Assembly (NCBI RefSeq): GCF_022965805.1 | Contig: NC_133108.1 | Span: 23,527,545 to 23,591,544, forward strand | Origin: Primulina eburnea | Lineage: Eukaryota > Streptophyta > Magnoliopsida > Lamiales > Gesneriaceae | DNA length: 64,000 nt | Direction: 5' to 3' | The notes under the pieces: generated by a model | Told to the model about the DNA's origin: nothing | What the model saw: the letters and a program-made list of their open reading frames with translations, nothing else | Databases searched by the model: none | In this document: piece after piece, positions 33,025-42,735 of the stretch | Layout of the letters: each line of letters starts with the position of its first letter | Position numbering within the stretch: position 1 is the first letter of the stretch | Translations under genes and position numbers: made by a program

Positions 33025-35844
33025 TCAATCGGTTCCAATATCCCTGTAAATGATTTCTTCATTCTGAGGTTCTTGATCTCTTCTGTTAGTAGGTTCAGCC
33101 TCATCTTCTGCTTGCCTAGCTCCTGCTTGATCTCCTTTACCTTCTCTATCTTCCCTCTTTTTGGCATCAGCGGCAACCAGATGGGCAAAGAGGTCATTCA
33201 GTCTGCCGGAAATATTTTGAATGCCATCGGTTAGCATCTCCAGATACGGGGTCTGAGAAGAGATGCGATTATCCAATGCAGTGATAGATTGATTTTGAGA
33301 GTCAATCTTGGCATCCAAAAGTTCCACAGAAGTAGACAGTGATCGAAAGAGATCATCATGATCAGTGATTCGAGTGAGTATATCATTTTGAGCAAGCATG
33401 ATGGTACCGTGAGTTCTTGATATAGCTTGTCTGAAAACGACGGTTTCAACATACATCTTGTCCATGGTCTCCGCCGTGTTATAGATGTGTTTGCCCATCC
33501 GTTCTCTGAAAGATTGAGCACCACTGAATTCCGAAATGTTTTCACAAGATATACGTTTCACTAAATCAGATATGTTGTTGAGTTCTCGTTGTAGAGACTC
33601 AATATGATATTCCAGGTTAAATGCATCTGATTCCGGGGAGGGAGTTCGCGCAAGAATGCGTTGTTTAATCTCAGAAAGACGAGAGTTCGTCTCAGTCAGA
33701 ACAGGATGAGAGACAGTCAACGCAGTAGAAACAAGATTAACATTCATCGAGGCAGTAGAAGGAGCAGGGTCTGCTGTGCTTTCTGCTGGAATTGCAGAAA
33801 CAGTAAGTTCATCAGCAATCATGGGAAGAGCAATTTCTTCAGTAGGAACGGCCAAGTCTGAGGCCAAAGCTTCTTCCGTTGGTGCAATAACAGCCTGTGA
33901 ATCTGATGGTGCATCAGCAGAAGGTGCAGAAGGCTGATCCAGAAGAATGTTCATTTCTGCTTGATGAGCAGCATAAAACATCTCTAAATTCGGCAGTAAA
34001 GAAGTAGCATCTGGTTCTGCTATTTGTTGCCCTGAGTTAGAAGAAACAGAAGGTGGCAATGCCGTTGCTGCTTCCAGAGTAGTAGAGACTGAAGGGACAA
34101 TCGATTCAATGACTTCCTCAACCAAAGCCAGTTCATGCACGGACAATAGTGATGATGACGGAATGGGCCTTGTTGGAGATGCAGGAGTACTAAGAGCAGA
34201 AGCCTTTGGGGAGGCTGTAGTCCTTTCCTCAACTGTCTGATTCTGTTGAAAGATTGGGACAAGGCCAACATGATAGACAATAGGCTCTCCAAAGCCTTGT
34301 TCTTGAGCAAGAAGTTGCTCACTCATCTGCTTTAACCTGTCAGATAGAATCATAATAACATTTTGATCCTCAACAGCACTAGGAACAGCAGGATCAAAAT
34401 TTGATTGAAGAACTTTCAGAACCGATTCTAATTTCTGATATTTCAGCTGATCGAGGATGAAATTCCTTCTTCGCAAGGCTTCGATGACATTTTCTGTTTT
34501 TGCCAGCTGAAAAATCTTCTTTTTTGCATTCATCATCTTGCCATAATTCCCTTTTGTTTTGAAGTAAGAAAAAGAGTGGAATAGTCGGACAGTATGCCAT
34601 TCATCAAAGAAACGCATGTCATCGTTTGCAGAGGTCTCAATCTCGGCTAGATGAAGATCAACGCCGGTGGTGACAGTGGTCTTGTGACCAAAAATAGGTG
34701 GTTCTTCAACCATTTTCCCTTTGCCTTTGACAGAAGATGAAATAGGCATGATAGGTCGAAAAGCAGAAGACCCGCTTGCTGGTTCTCGAAGAACTATTCC
34801 AGATGTTGGCTTGAAAACAGTAGCAGTAGAAGGTGCTGAAATAGATGCAGTAGCGTGTGCAGTCGAAGAAGCAGTTGATCGAGCAGAAGGAACCGCTTCT
34901 GGAAAGACCTGTCGAATAGGTACTTTCTCAATTTCAGACAGTGCTGCTGTCTTCTTAATCTTAAGAATGGTACGCGGTTTCTTCTTGGCTGGGGTTGGCA
35001 CTGCTGGTTGAACAGCAGCAGCAGACTCTTCTGATGCTGTTTTGTCTGAATCCTTCGAAATAACCACTCGTTTCTTTGAAATTTTCTTTTGAGGTTTTGA
35101 AGCCTCAGAAGCAGTTTCCCCAATTTCCTTCTTCAACGCAACAAACTCCGCCACGGTTGGCTTAGGCCTTAAAGCCAGTACATTTGCAGCATCAATCATG
35201 GTGACTGATGTAGCATCTAGATCACTGGTAGAGGCAAAACCAGCATCCTTGAGCATAGCGCTGATCTGAACAGCAAAACCCGAACTCCTCCTGACAACCA
35301 TATCCTTCATAATTCTGAAAATAAAATGACTCCAGTCCACCTTAATCCCCTTAGTGATGGCAGTAGTTACTTGAACCTTCTCCTTCGTCAACTTGTCGAA
35401 GGTGCCAGCTTTGATCAAAATAGCTTTAGCCACAATATCGGCCAGAATCTGATATTCTATTTTGAGCAATTTCTTGTGACAAGAAGGAGACACTTCTTCT
35501 CCAGATGCTGAGAAAGAGCTGAGTGCAACAGACATATCTGTCTTGGAAATATCAGAAAGTTCAGACGTACCAGAAAGTGGAAGGAGGAAGGTTGCTCCTA
35601 AGTGTGCGGCATCAATAGAGATAGATGCATCTCCTTGAGTATGAACAATCCTTCCTTCATGCAATGTTGCTTTAGCGTAAAATTCCAGAAGAGCATTTTT
35701 GTAAATAACTGTTGGTGCTTCCAGGAATTTCCTGAGTCCCGATTTTTCAATATCCTGAAACATTTTCATGAGATTCTCATCCTTGATGTTGAGAACCGAA
35801 GCAAAGTTAACTTGATAAGCGTTAAGAGTGTATGCTCCAGCCAT
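33025..35844 (-). CDS. Long env-position ORF of the Copia element (copy A)
   Basis: About 939 residues from the ATG at 35842-35844 (MAGAYTLNAYQ); an upstream in-frame ATG at 35979 would add 45 residues including a hydrophobic stretch. The N-terminal ~220 residues look globular. A Lys-rich then Ala/Pro/Ser/Thr-rich middle follows, then helical segments and a probable coiled coil near the C-terminus, and a charged tail (KKREDREGKGDQ). It lies after pol and before the 3' LTR, where SIRE-type elements carry an env-like gene, but I see no convincing envelope signature. I recall similar N-terminal domains in many hypothetical proteins of Lamiales genomes. It is intact although pol is broken. Confidence 0.65.
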   Translation of the reverse strand: MAGAYTLNAYQVNFASVLNIKDENLMKMFQDIEKSGLRKFLEAPTVIYKNALLEFYAKATLHEGRIVHTQGDASISIDAAHLGATFLLPLSGTSELSDISKTDMSVALSSFSASGEEVSPSCHKKLLKIEYQILADIVAKAILIKAGTFDKLTKEKVQVTTAITKGIKVDWSHFIFRIMKDMVVRRSSGFAVQISAMLKDAGFASTSDLDATSVTMIDAANVLALRPKPTVAEFVALKKEIGETASEASKPQKKISKKRVVISKDSDKTASEESAAAVQPAVPTPAKKKPRTILKIKKTAALSEIEKVPIRQVFPEAVPSARSTASSTAHATASISAPSTATVFKPTSGIVLREPASGSSAFRPIMPISSSVKGKGKMVEEPPIFGHKTTVTTGVDLHLAEIETSANDDMRFFDEWHTVRLFHSFSYFKTKGNYGKMMNAKKKIFQLAKTENVIEALRRRNFILDQLKYQKLESVLKVLQSNFDPAVPSAVEDQNVIMILSDRLKQMSEQLLAQEQGFGEPIVYHVGLVPIFQQNQTVEERTTASPKASALSTPASPTRPIPSSSLLSVHELALVEEVIESIVPSVSTTLEAATALPPSVSSNSGQQIAEPDATSLLPNLEMFYAAHQAEMNILLDQPSAPSADAPSDSQAVIAPTEEALASDLAVPTEEIALPMIADELTVSAIPAESTADPAPSTASMNVNLVSTALTVSHPVLTETNSRLSEIKQRILARTPSPESDAFNLEYHIESLQRELNNISDLVKRISCENISEFSGAQSFRERMGKHIYNTAETMDKMYVETVVFRQAISRTHGTIMLAQNDILTRITDHDDLFRSLSTSVELLDAKIDSQNQSITALDNRISSQTPYLEMLTDGIQNISGRLNDLFAHLVAADAKKREDREGKGDQAGARQAEDEAEPTNRRDQEPQNEEIIYRDIGTD

Positions 35845-36387
35845 TTCTGTATGTAGATAAAATTTGATAAACTTTGCAGTAGTTAGAGATGATATGAGAG
35901 AAAGCAGTAGCTGAATAACGATAGATATGAAACAGTAAAGGTGAAAAGGTGAAATTTGAAATAGATATACAGCCGTCAAATAAACATAAAGACACGTGTC
36001 AGTATGTTCTTGGTTGAGTGTTTGAAAAGTTTTGCAGAAACTGTCAGAAATACGAATGATTTGAAAATTTTGAAAAAGGACGGGCTGTCCAGACGGTTAC
36101 TAATAAAATCAGAAGAGTATTTTTCATTTTATGATAACGTCTGCTGGAAGTTTCAGGGTGCTGAAATATTTAAGCACTTTGACAAAAAACCAGCAGACTT
36201 GAAGTTTTATCGAAAAGACAAACATTCTCTCTGTTTTCTGAAAAGGTGTCAAACTCTTAGTCTGACTAAAATACTGTTCCCCCTCGGTAAATGCAATTAA
36301 TAAGTGGTCATAATTGCGACAAGTGACTCTTGGCCATCTCTCAATCTGAGGCGTTGAAAATGAACAGTCGCAATCTTGCGATTCGCA
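33961..36387. repeat. Long direct duplication, copy A
   Basis: This 2427-bp block is repeated at 36837-39263 with about ten differences by eye. It covers the N-terminal two-thirds of the env-position ORF and about 540 bp upstream of its start. The repeat period is 2876 bp. Confidence 0.95.
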
Positions 36388-36836
36388 AGAGTCTTTGTTC
36401 CCTCTATAAATACATGCATTTCTTGAACGAAGTTAAACAGATGAACTTCAAAAATGAAAACTCAAGTAAAAAGAGAGTTAGAGTTAGATTCAGGAGTCGA
36501 AGCAAAACTGTTCAGAGAGAAGTTTGAGGATATCATTATTTTCGTAATGATCCTTGAAATACACTTCTGGAGTTGTAGTCTCCACAGTCAAGCAGATCTG
36601 TTGCTTCGATTGAGTTTGAAATGTAGCATCGATTTCTTCCAGAAGCATGCTAATGCAATAAGAGAGTGCTGGTGGATTGATGATGCTGAAATCCTTTATG
36701 ATGCCCTGTAAGGCATCTAAAAATTACATTAGTGCTGACAAGACCCAAGCTTGCTAGATTCTTTCTAGGCCTTGAGCTTGCTGGATTCTCTTGTTCCTGT
36801 TGAAGTACTTTGCAAGCAAATAACAGAGAACTCCTA
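36388..36836. other. Spacer between the duplicated blocks
   Basis: A 449-bp sequence that reads on the minus strand as presumed upstream region of copy A, not recognisable pol. A TATA-like TATAAATA at about 36405-36412 lies next to copy A. Its only ORFs are short. It probably belongs to the original gap between pol and the env-position ORF. Confidence 0.5.
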
Positions 36837-38720
36837 TTGATGAGCAGCATAAAACATCTCTAAATTCGGCAGTAAAGAAGTAGCATCTGGTTCTGCTATT
36901 TGTTGCCCTGAGTTAGAAGAAACAGAAGGTGGCAATGCCGTTGCTGCTTCCAGAGTAGTAGAGACTGAAGGGACAATCGATTCAATGACTTCCTCAACCA
37001 AAGCCAGTTCATGCACGGACAATAGTGATGATGACGGAATGGGCCTTGTTGGAGATGCAGGAGTACTAAGAGCAGAAGCCTTTGGGGAGGCTGTAGTCCT
37101 TTCCTCAACTGTCTGATTCTGTTGAAAGATTGGGACAAGGCCAACATGATAGACAATAGGCTCTCCAAAGCCTTGTTCTTGAGCAAGAAGTTGCTCACTC
37201 ATCTGCTTTAACCTGTCAGATAGAATCATAATAACATTTTGATCCTCAACAGCACTAGGAACAGCAGGATCAAAATTTGATTGAAGAACTTTCAGAACCG
37301 ATTCTAATTTCTGATATTTCAGCTGATCGAGGATGAAATTCCTTCTTCGCAAGGCTTCGATGACAATTTCTGTTTTTGCCAGCTGAAAAATCTTCTTTTT
37401 TGCATTCATCATCTTGCCATAATTCCCTTTTGTTTTGAAGTAAGAAAAAGAGTGGAATAGTCGGACAGTATGCCATTCATCAAAGAAACGCATGTCATCG
37501 TTTGCAGAGGTCTCAATCTCGGCTAGATGAAGATCAACGCAGGTGGTGACAGTGGTCTTGTGACCAAAAATAGGTGGTTCTTCAACCATTTTCCCTTTGC
37601 CTTTGACAGAAGATGAAATAGGCATGATAGGTCGAAAAGCAGAAGACCCGCTTGCTGGTTCTCGAAGAACTATTCCAGATGTTGGCTTGAAAACAGTAGC
37701 AGTAGAAGGTGCTGAAATAGATGCAGTAGCGTGTGCAGTCGAAGAAGCAGTTGATCGAGCAGAAGGAACCGCTTCTGGAAAGACCTGTCGAATAGGTACT
37801 TTCTCAATTTCAGACAGTGCTGCTGTCTTCTTAATCTTAAGAATGGTACGCGGTTTCTTCTTGGCTGGGGTTGGCACTGCTGGTTGAACATCAGCAGCAG
37901 ACTCTTCTGATGCTGTTTTGTCTGAATCCTTCGAAATAACCACTCGTTTCTTTGAAATTTTCTTTTGAGGTTTTGAAGCCTCAGAAGCAGTTTCCCCAAT
38001 TTCCTTCTTCAACGCAACAAACTCCGCCACGGTTGGCTTAGGCCTTAAAGCCAGTACATTTGCAGCATCAATCATGGTGACTGATGTAGCATCTAGATCA
38101 CTGGTAGAGGCAAAACCAGCATCCTTGAGCATAGCGCTGATCTGAACAGCAAAACCCGAACTCCTCCTGACAACCATATCCTTCATAATTCTGAAAATAA
38201 AATGACTCCAGTCCACCTTAATCCCCTTAGTGATGGCAGTCGTTACTTGAACCTTCTCCTTCGTCAACTTGTCGAAGGTGCCAGCTTTGATCAAAATAGC
38301 TTTAGCCACAATATCGGCCAGAATCTGATATTCTATTTTGAGCAATTTCTTGTGACAAGAAGGAGACACTTCTTCTCCAGATGCTGAGAATGAGCTGAGT
38401 GCAACAGACATATCTGTCTTGGAAATATCAGAAAGTTCAGACGTACCAGAAAGTGGAAGGAGGAAGGTTGCTCCTAAGTGTGCGGCATCAATAGAGATAG
38501 ATGCATCTCCTTGAGTATGAACAATCCTTCCTTCATGCAATGTTGCTTTAGCGTAAAATTCCAGAAGAGCATTTTTGTAAATAACTGTTGGTGCTTCCAG
38601 GAATTTCCTGAGTCCCGATTTTTCAATATCCTGAAACATTTTCATGAGATTCTCATCCTTGATGTTGAGAACCGAAGCAAAGTTAACTTGATAAGCGTTA
38701 AGAGTGTATGCTCCAGCCAT
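36837..38720 (-). pseudogene. Truncated env-position ORF (copy B)
   Basis: This copy starts at the equivalent ATG (38718-38720) and follows copy A for about 628 residues. Amino-acid differences seen include Ala to Asp in ESAAAVQPAV, Gly to Cys in TTVTTGVDL and Asn to Ile in KTENVIEAL. It runs out of the duplicated block at 36837 just after FYAAHQ and stops at once. The central helical and coiled-coil C-terminus is absent. The upstream side at 39263 is fused to the RNase H domain of pol. Confidence 0.85.
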
Positions 38721-39263
38721 TTCTGTATGTAGATAAAATTTGATAAACTTTGCAGTAGTTAGAGATGATATGAGAGAAAGCAGTAGCTGAATAACGATAG
38801 ATATGAAACAGTAAAGGTGAAAAGGTGAAATTTGAAATAGATATACAGCCGTCAAATAAACATAAAGACACGTGTCAGTATGTTCTTGGTTGAGTGTTTG
38901 AAAAGTTTTGCAGAAACTGTCAGAAATACGAATGATTTGAAAATTTTGAAAAAAGGCGGGCTGTCCAGACGGTTACTAATAAAATCAGAAGAGGATTTGT
39001 CATTTTATGATAACGTCTGCTGGAAGTTTCAGGGTGCTGAAATATTTAAGCACTTTGACAAAAAACCAGCAGACTTGAAGTTTTATCGAAAAGACAAACA
39101 TTCTCTCTGTTTTCTGAAAAGGTGTCAAACTCTTAGTCTGACTAAAATATTGTTCCCCCTCGGTAAATGCAATTAATAAGTGGTCATAATTGCGACAAGT
39201 GACTCTTGGCCATCTCTCAATCTGAGGCGTTGAAAATGAACAGTCGCAATCTTGCGATTCGCA
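36837..39263. repeat. Long direct duplication, copy B
   Basis: Second copy of 33961-36387. Its right edge (GCGATTCGCA) abuts the truncated Copia RNase H region and its left edge abuts the 449-bp spacer. Confidence 0.95.
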
Positions 39264-40060
39264 GTATCTAAGAGCAGCAGCTTCCAGCAGCCAGATATTC
39301 TGCTTCTGCAGTAGATGTGGCTATGGAAGTCTGTTTCTTGCTAAACCAGGATATTAGCCTATCACCAAGAAATTGACAAAACCCACTTGTGCTTTTTCGG
39401 TCTAGTTTGCAATCTGCATAATCAGCATCTGAATATCCAATAAGATTTAACGATGAATCATTGGGATACCATAAGTCGACATTTTGAGTTCCTTTCAAGT
39501 ACTTCAAAATACGTTTAGCAGCAATATAATGAGATTGTTTGGGGTTAGATTGAAATCTCGCACAAATGCAAACAGCAAACATGATATCTGGTCTACTGGC
39601 AGTTAAATATAATAATGAACCAATAAGACCTCGATACTGAGTTACCTCTACTGGAATACCACTTTCATCTTTATCAAGCTTAACAGATGAGATCATTGGA
39701 GTAGAAGCAGCAGAGCATTCTTACATTCCAAACTTTTTCAGAAGCTCCTTGGTGTACTTGGCTTGATTTATAAAGATTCCAGTATCTGATTGCTTAATCT
39801 GTAATCCTAGGAAGAATGTTAATTCTCCCATCATACTCATTTCGAATTTATCCTGCATCAATTTTCCAAATTTTGCACAAAATTTGGGGTTAGTTGATCC
39901 AAAAATAATATCATCAACATAGATCTGTACTAAAAGAATGTGCTTATTCTTGACTAAAGTAAATAAAGTTTTATCTACTGCTCCAATGGTAAAATCATGA
40001 TCAATAAGAAATTGAGATAGAGTGTCATACCATGTTTTGGGTGCCTGTTTTAAATCATAT
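39264..40060 (-). pseudogene. Copia RT C-terminal half and RNase H
   Basis: On the minus strand, from the insertion point of element G at 40060: LKQAPKTWYDTLSQFL, then the RT catalytic IYVDDIIFGS and FFLGLQIKQ to a stop near 39721. After the stop comes the RT-RNase H linker (YRGLIGSLLYLTASRPD) and RNase H with YSDADYADCKLDRKSTSGF and ATSTAEAEYLAAGSCCS. The RNase H end is cut off at 39264 by duplicated block B. The N-terminal half of RT is at 48553-49144. The catalytic residues present look normal, but the gene is in pieces. Confidence 0.9.
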
Positions 40061-41853
40061 TGTAAGGCTCGAGAATTATCCGTTGTCATCAATGTGAGAT
40101 TTGAAACCATGAGAATGCATGACATTTAGAGTGGAATTTTTGAAGTATGGCCGAAGCCACACCGCACCCGCGGTGTTAGAGATACAGCACCCGCGGTGCA
40201 TTGAGAGGAAATTAGTGAAATTGTGCGAACAGACACCGCACCCGCGGTGTTAGCACGACCGCACCCGCGGTCATGTAAGGACCGCACCCGCGGTCATTGA
40301 ATTTCAGGAAATAAAATGTCGCCGTGAACACAGCACACCCGCGCTCCTGAGTTACCGCACCCGCGGTCTGCATGCGAGATTGCCACTTTTGAATTTCGTG
40401 TTGACACATGGCATGCTATATAAATACCTTGCATTGACACTTCATTCTTTCATTTCCCATCAGCAGAACCGAGAGCACCTTGGGAGGAAAACTTCATGTC
40501 CTTTGATCTTGAGGTCGAGATTTTAAATGATCTTGTGTTCTGATTTTAATTCCGAGTGTAGATTCATGATCCTTGCAACGAGGGCTAGCTAAGGATGTAA
40601 GTTTCGATTATTTTCAGCATGATTCAGATTTGAGATGTTGGAGAAATTATGATTTGTGTTGTAGATATGTGTTCTTGGTATATCGAGCATCGTAGATTCG
40701 CTATCAGATTGATTTTCGGATATCGTATGCTTTTGTTCGAAATTCCAGCATGTATTATGTGAAGATTTTACAGATTCTAGCTGGTGGATTGAGGTGTAGA
40801 TGAGATTATGAGTTGTTGGGAATGAATTATGATTGTGTATTATTGTTTGAGTTGATCGGTATTGCGAGAATACGCCGTTATGCCGTCAATTTGTAGCAAG
40901 ACTGATTATTGATTATTCCAAGATTTGCTTGAGTTGTGGTTTGATATAGAACATTTGTATATCGCTATTTCAGATTTGAAGTAACATGTTTGACATTTGA
41001 TTCAAGATCTCGACAGACAGTGCGACAAGAAAGGTATAATTCATGTGGTCACGGGATTGCACAACTCGATTCAGATTTGATACGAGTTTCCCTAAATCAC
41101 ATACTAGATTGTTATTACATTGATTATGTAATGTCTTGTTTATTGATTTATATTCGAGTCCTGAGATAGGAGATATTGGCAGACTTACCAAAACTAGACG
41201 TTTCGGTGTATCGACGCATAGGAGCAGATTAGCTATATGTGTAGACCCTCGATACAGAGTTGATCGAAGTCTAGGAATAAGACGTACCGTTGCCCCGAGT
41301 GGTTGGGTAGGTGACAGACCGTCTTATTCACACCGGGATCCCTAGATTAGAAATGAGTCGAGTCAAGATTTGAATGTTGAATACAGATTTGTATTCTTCT
41401 ACATGTTTAGATTTATATTCATGTTACTTGATTTATGTTATGCATTTGTATATGATATTGACATTGCATGCATCCATGTTTTATACTGAGATATGTTCTC
41501 ACCGGAGTTATCCGGCTGTTGTCGTGTCTGTATGTGTGCATGGCAACAGGTGGGGCAGGATCAGGGTCACGACGAGGATGAGAGAGTTGATAGCATGGAG
41601 ATCTCGGGCGTGGAAGATTCCTAGTGTTTCCTACTAGACTCGTAGCACTTATGTTGGTAGTTGTTATTGAACACTAGTATATGTTTGTACGCACAGACTT
41701 GTATGTACATTACGTTGTTTAATTCCTATCGAGATATGTTATGCTTTAGTTATTGCATTTGAGTTAATGTTTAAAGCAAATTTTTGACCCACATTTTCGA
41801 ACAAAGATCCAATTAAATCCCAAAAGAATTGAGTTAGAGCCCGGGTCCCCACA
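40061..41853 (+). repeat. 5' LTR of element G
   Basis: It starts TGTAAGGCTCGAGAATT and ends CCCGGGTCCCCACA. A TATA box (CTATATAAATACC at about 40417-40429) follows the GC-rich array, and the leader begins near ACTTCATTCTTTC. The rest is U5-like sequence. Confidence 0.95.
40160..40370. repeat. ACCGCACCCGCGGT array in the 5' LTR of G
   Basis: About seven copies or near-copies of ACCGCACCCGCGGT, each an ACCGC/GCGGT inverted repeat around ACCC, spaced over about 210 bp and ending about 50 bp before the TATA box. One unit fewer than in the partner LTR. Confidence 0.9.
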
Positions 41854-41858
41854 ACAGG

Positions 41859-41870
41859 TGGTATCAGAGC
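41859..41870 (+). other. Primer-binding site of element G
   Basis: TGGTATCAGAGC, complementary to the initiator tRNA-Met 3' end, five bases after the LTR. Confidence 0.9.
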
Positions 41871-42114
41871 AGTAGGTTCTGTAGACTGAGATAGATTAGA
41901 ATGAGCGGGGTAGATCGAGTCATCTTCCTTGCTTATATCATGCTAGCATGTCATGATTTATTGCTTTCCCTATTATATGTTGTTGTATTATCTGAATTGA
42001 TTTACAGCATTTCAAGCCTGAATCAGAACCGATTCTCGATCAGAAGTATATGATCAGAGGAGGGCTGAGACAGATGATATTGATTGTGTACTAATCAGTT
42101 TGATAATCAGATTT

Positions 42115-42735
42115 ATGCCGCCTAGACGAGTGCCACAGCCAGAGCAGGGTAGCACATCAGGTGTACAGATGGATGTTACCGCTACGCCGATGGAGACCTT
42201 ATTGAAGAGATTTCAGTCTTTCCATCCGCCTACCCTGAAGGGCACAGAGAGTGCAGTAGAGTGCGAGAGCTGGCTGGATGATATCGAGATGTTGTTTGAG
42301 TCTTTGGCATATACTGATGAGCGACGTGTGAAACTGATAGGGCATCAGATGCAAGAGGTTGCCAAGAGCTGGTGGTTGACTACGAAGAGAGCCTTGGAGC
42401 ACCGAGGCATTGACATCACGTGGAAAGTTTTTAAAGACGAGTTCTATCAGCGCTTCTTTCCCGTTTCGTACCGGAAAGACAAGGGAGCTGAATTCGCGAA
42501 TCTGAGGCAGGGACAGTGGAACATCGAGGAGTATGTTGCTAAATTCTCTGCGTTGCTACGATTTGCACCGCATGTGGCCGGGAACGACGAGGCAGTGGCC
42601 GATCAGTTCATTAACGGGTTGAACCCCGATGTCTTTACTTTGGTGAACACGGGACGGCCTAGTACTTTTTCAGAGGCACTGAACCGAGCGAAGGGAGCAG
42701 AGGCTGGCTTGATCGGGCAGCGAGGAGCTTTCTAA
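42115..42735 (+). pseudogene. gag N-terminal part of element G, ends at an in-frame TAA
   Basis: The start is the ATG at 42115 (MPPRRVPQPEQG), since the open frame further upstream has no ATG. The capsid-like domain includes LLKRFQSFHPPTLKGTE, CESWLDDIEMLFESL, WKVFKDEFYQRFFP, EYVAKFSALLRFAPH and DQFINGLNPDVF. The frame ends at TAA (42733-42735), between GLIGQRGAF and GVQGQRPPQ. It stays open in the same phase to 46659, so this looks like one point mutation in a continuous gag-pol gene. The product would be the particle-forming protein without its zinc knuckle. Confidence 0.9.

Noticed and set aside
35602..36527. Plus-strand ORFs opposite the env-position ORF (and the equivalents at 38478-39176)
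   Set aside because: They are antisense to a long minus-strand ORF or lie in its upstream region, have no recognisable domain, and simply repeat with the duplication.
40160..40370. Regularly spaced short palindromic repeats that might suggest a CRISPR array
   Set aside because: Spacing is irregular, units vary, it is inside a plant LTR next to a TATA box, and there are no cas genes.
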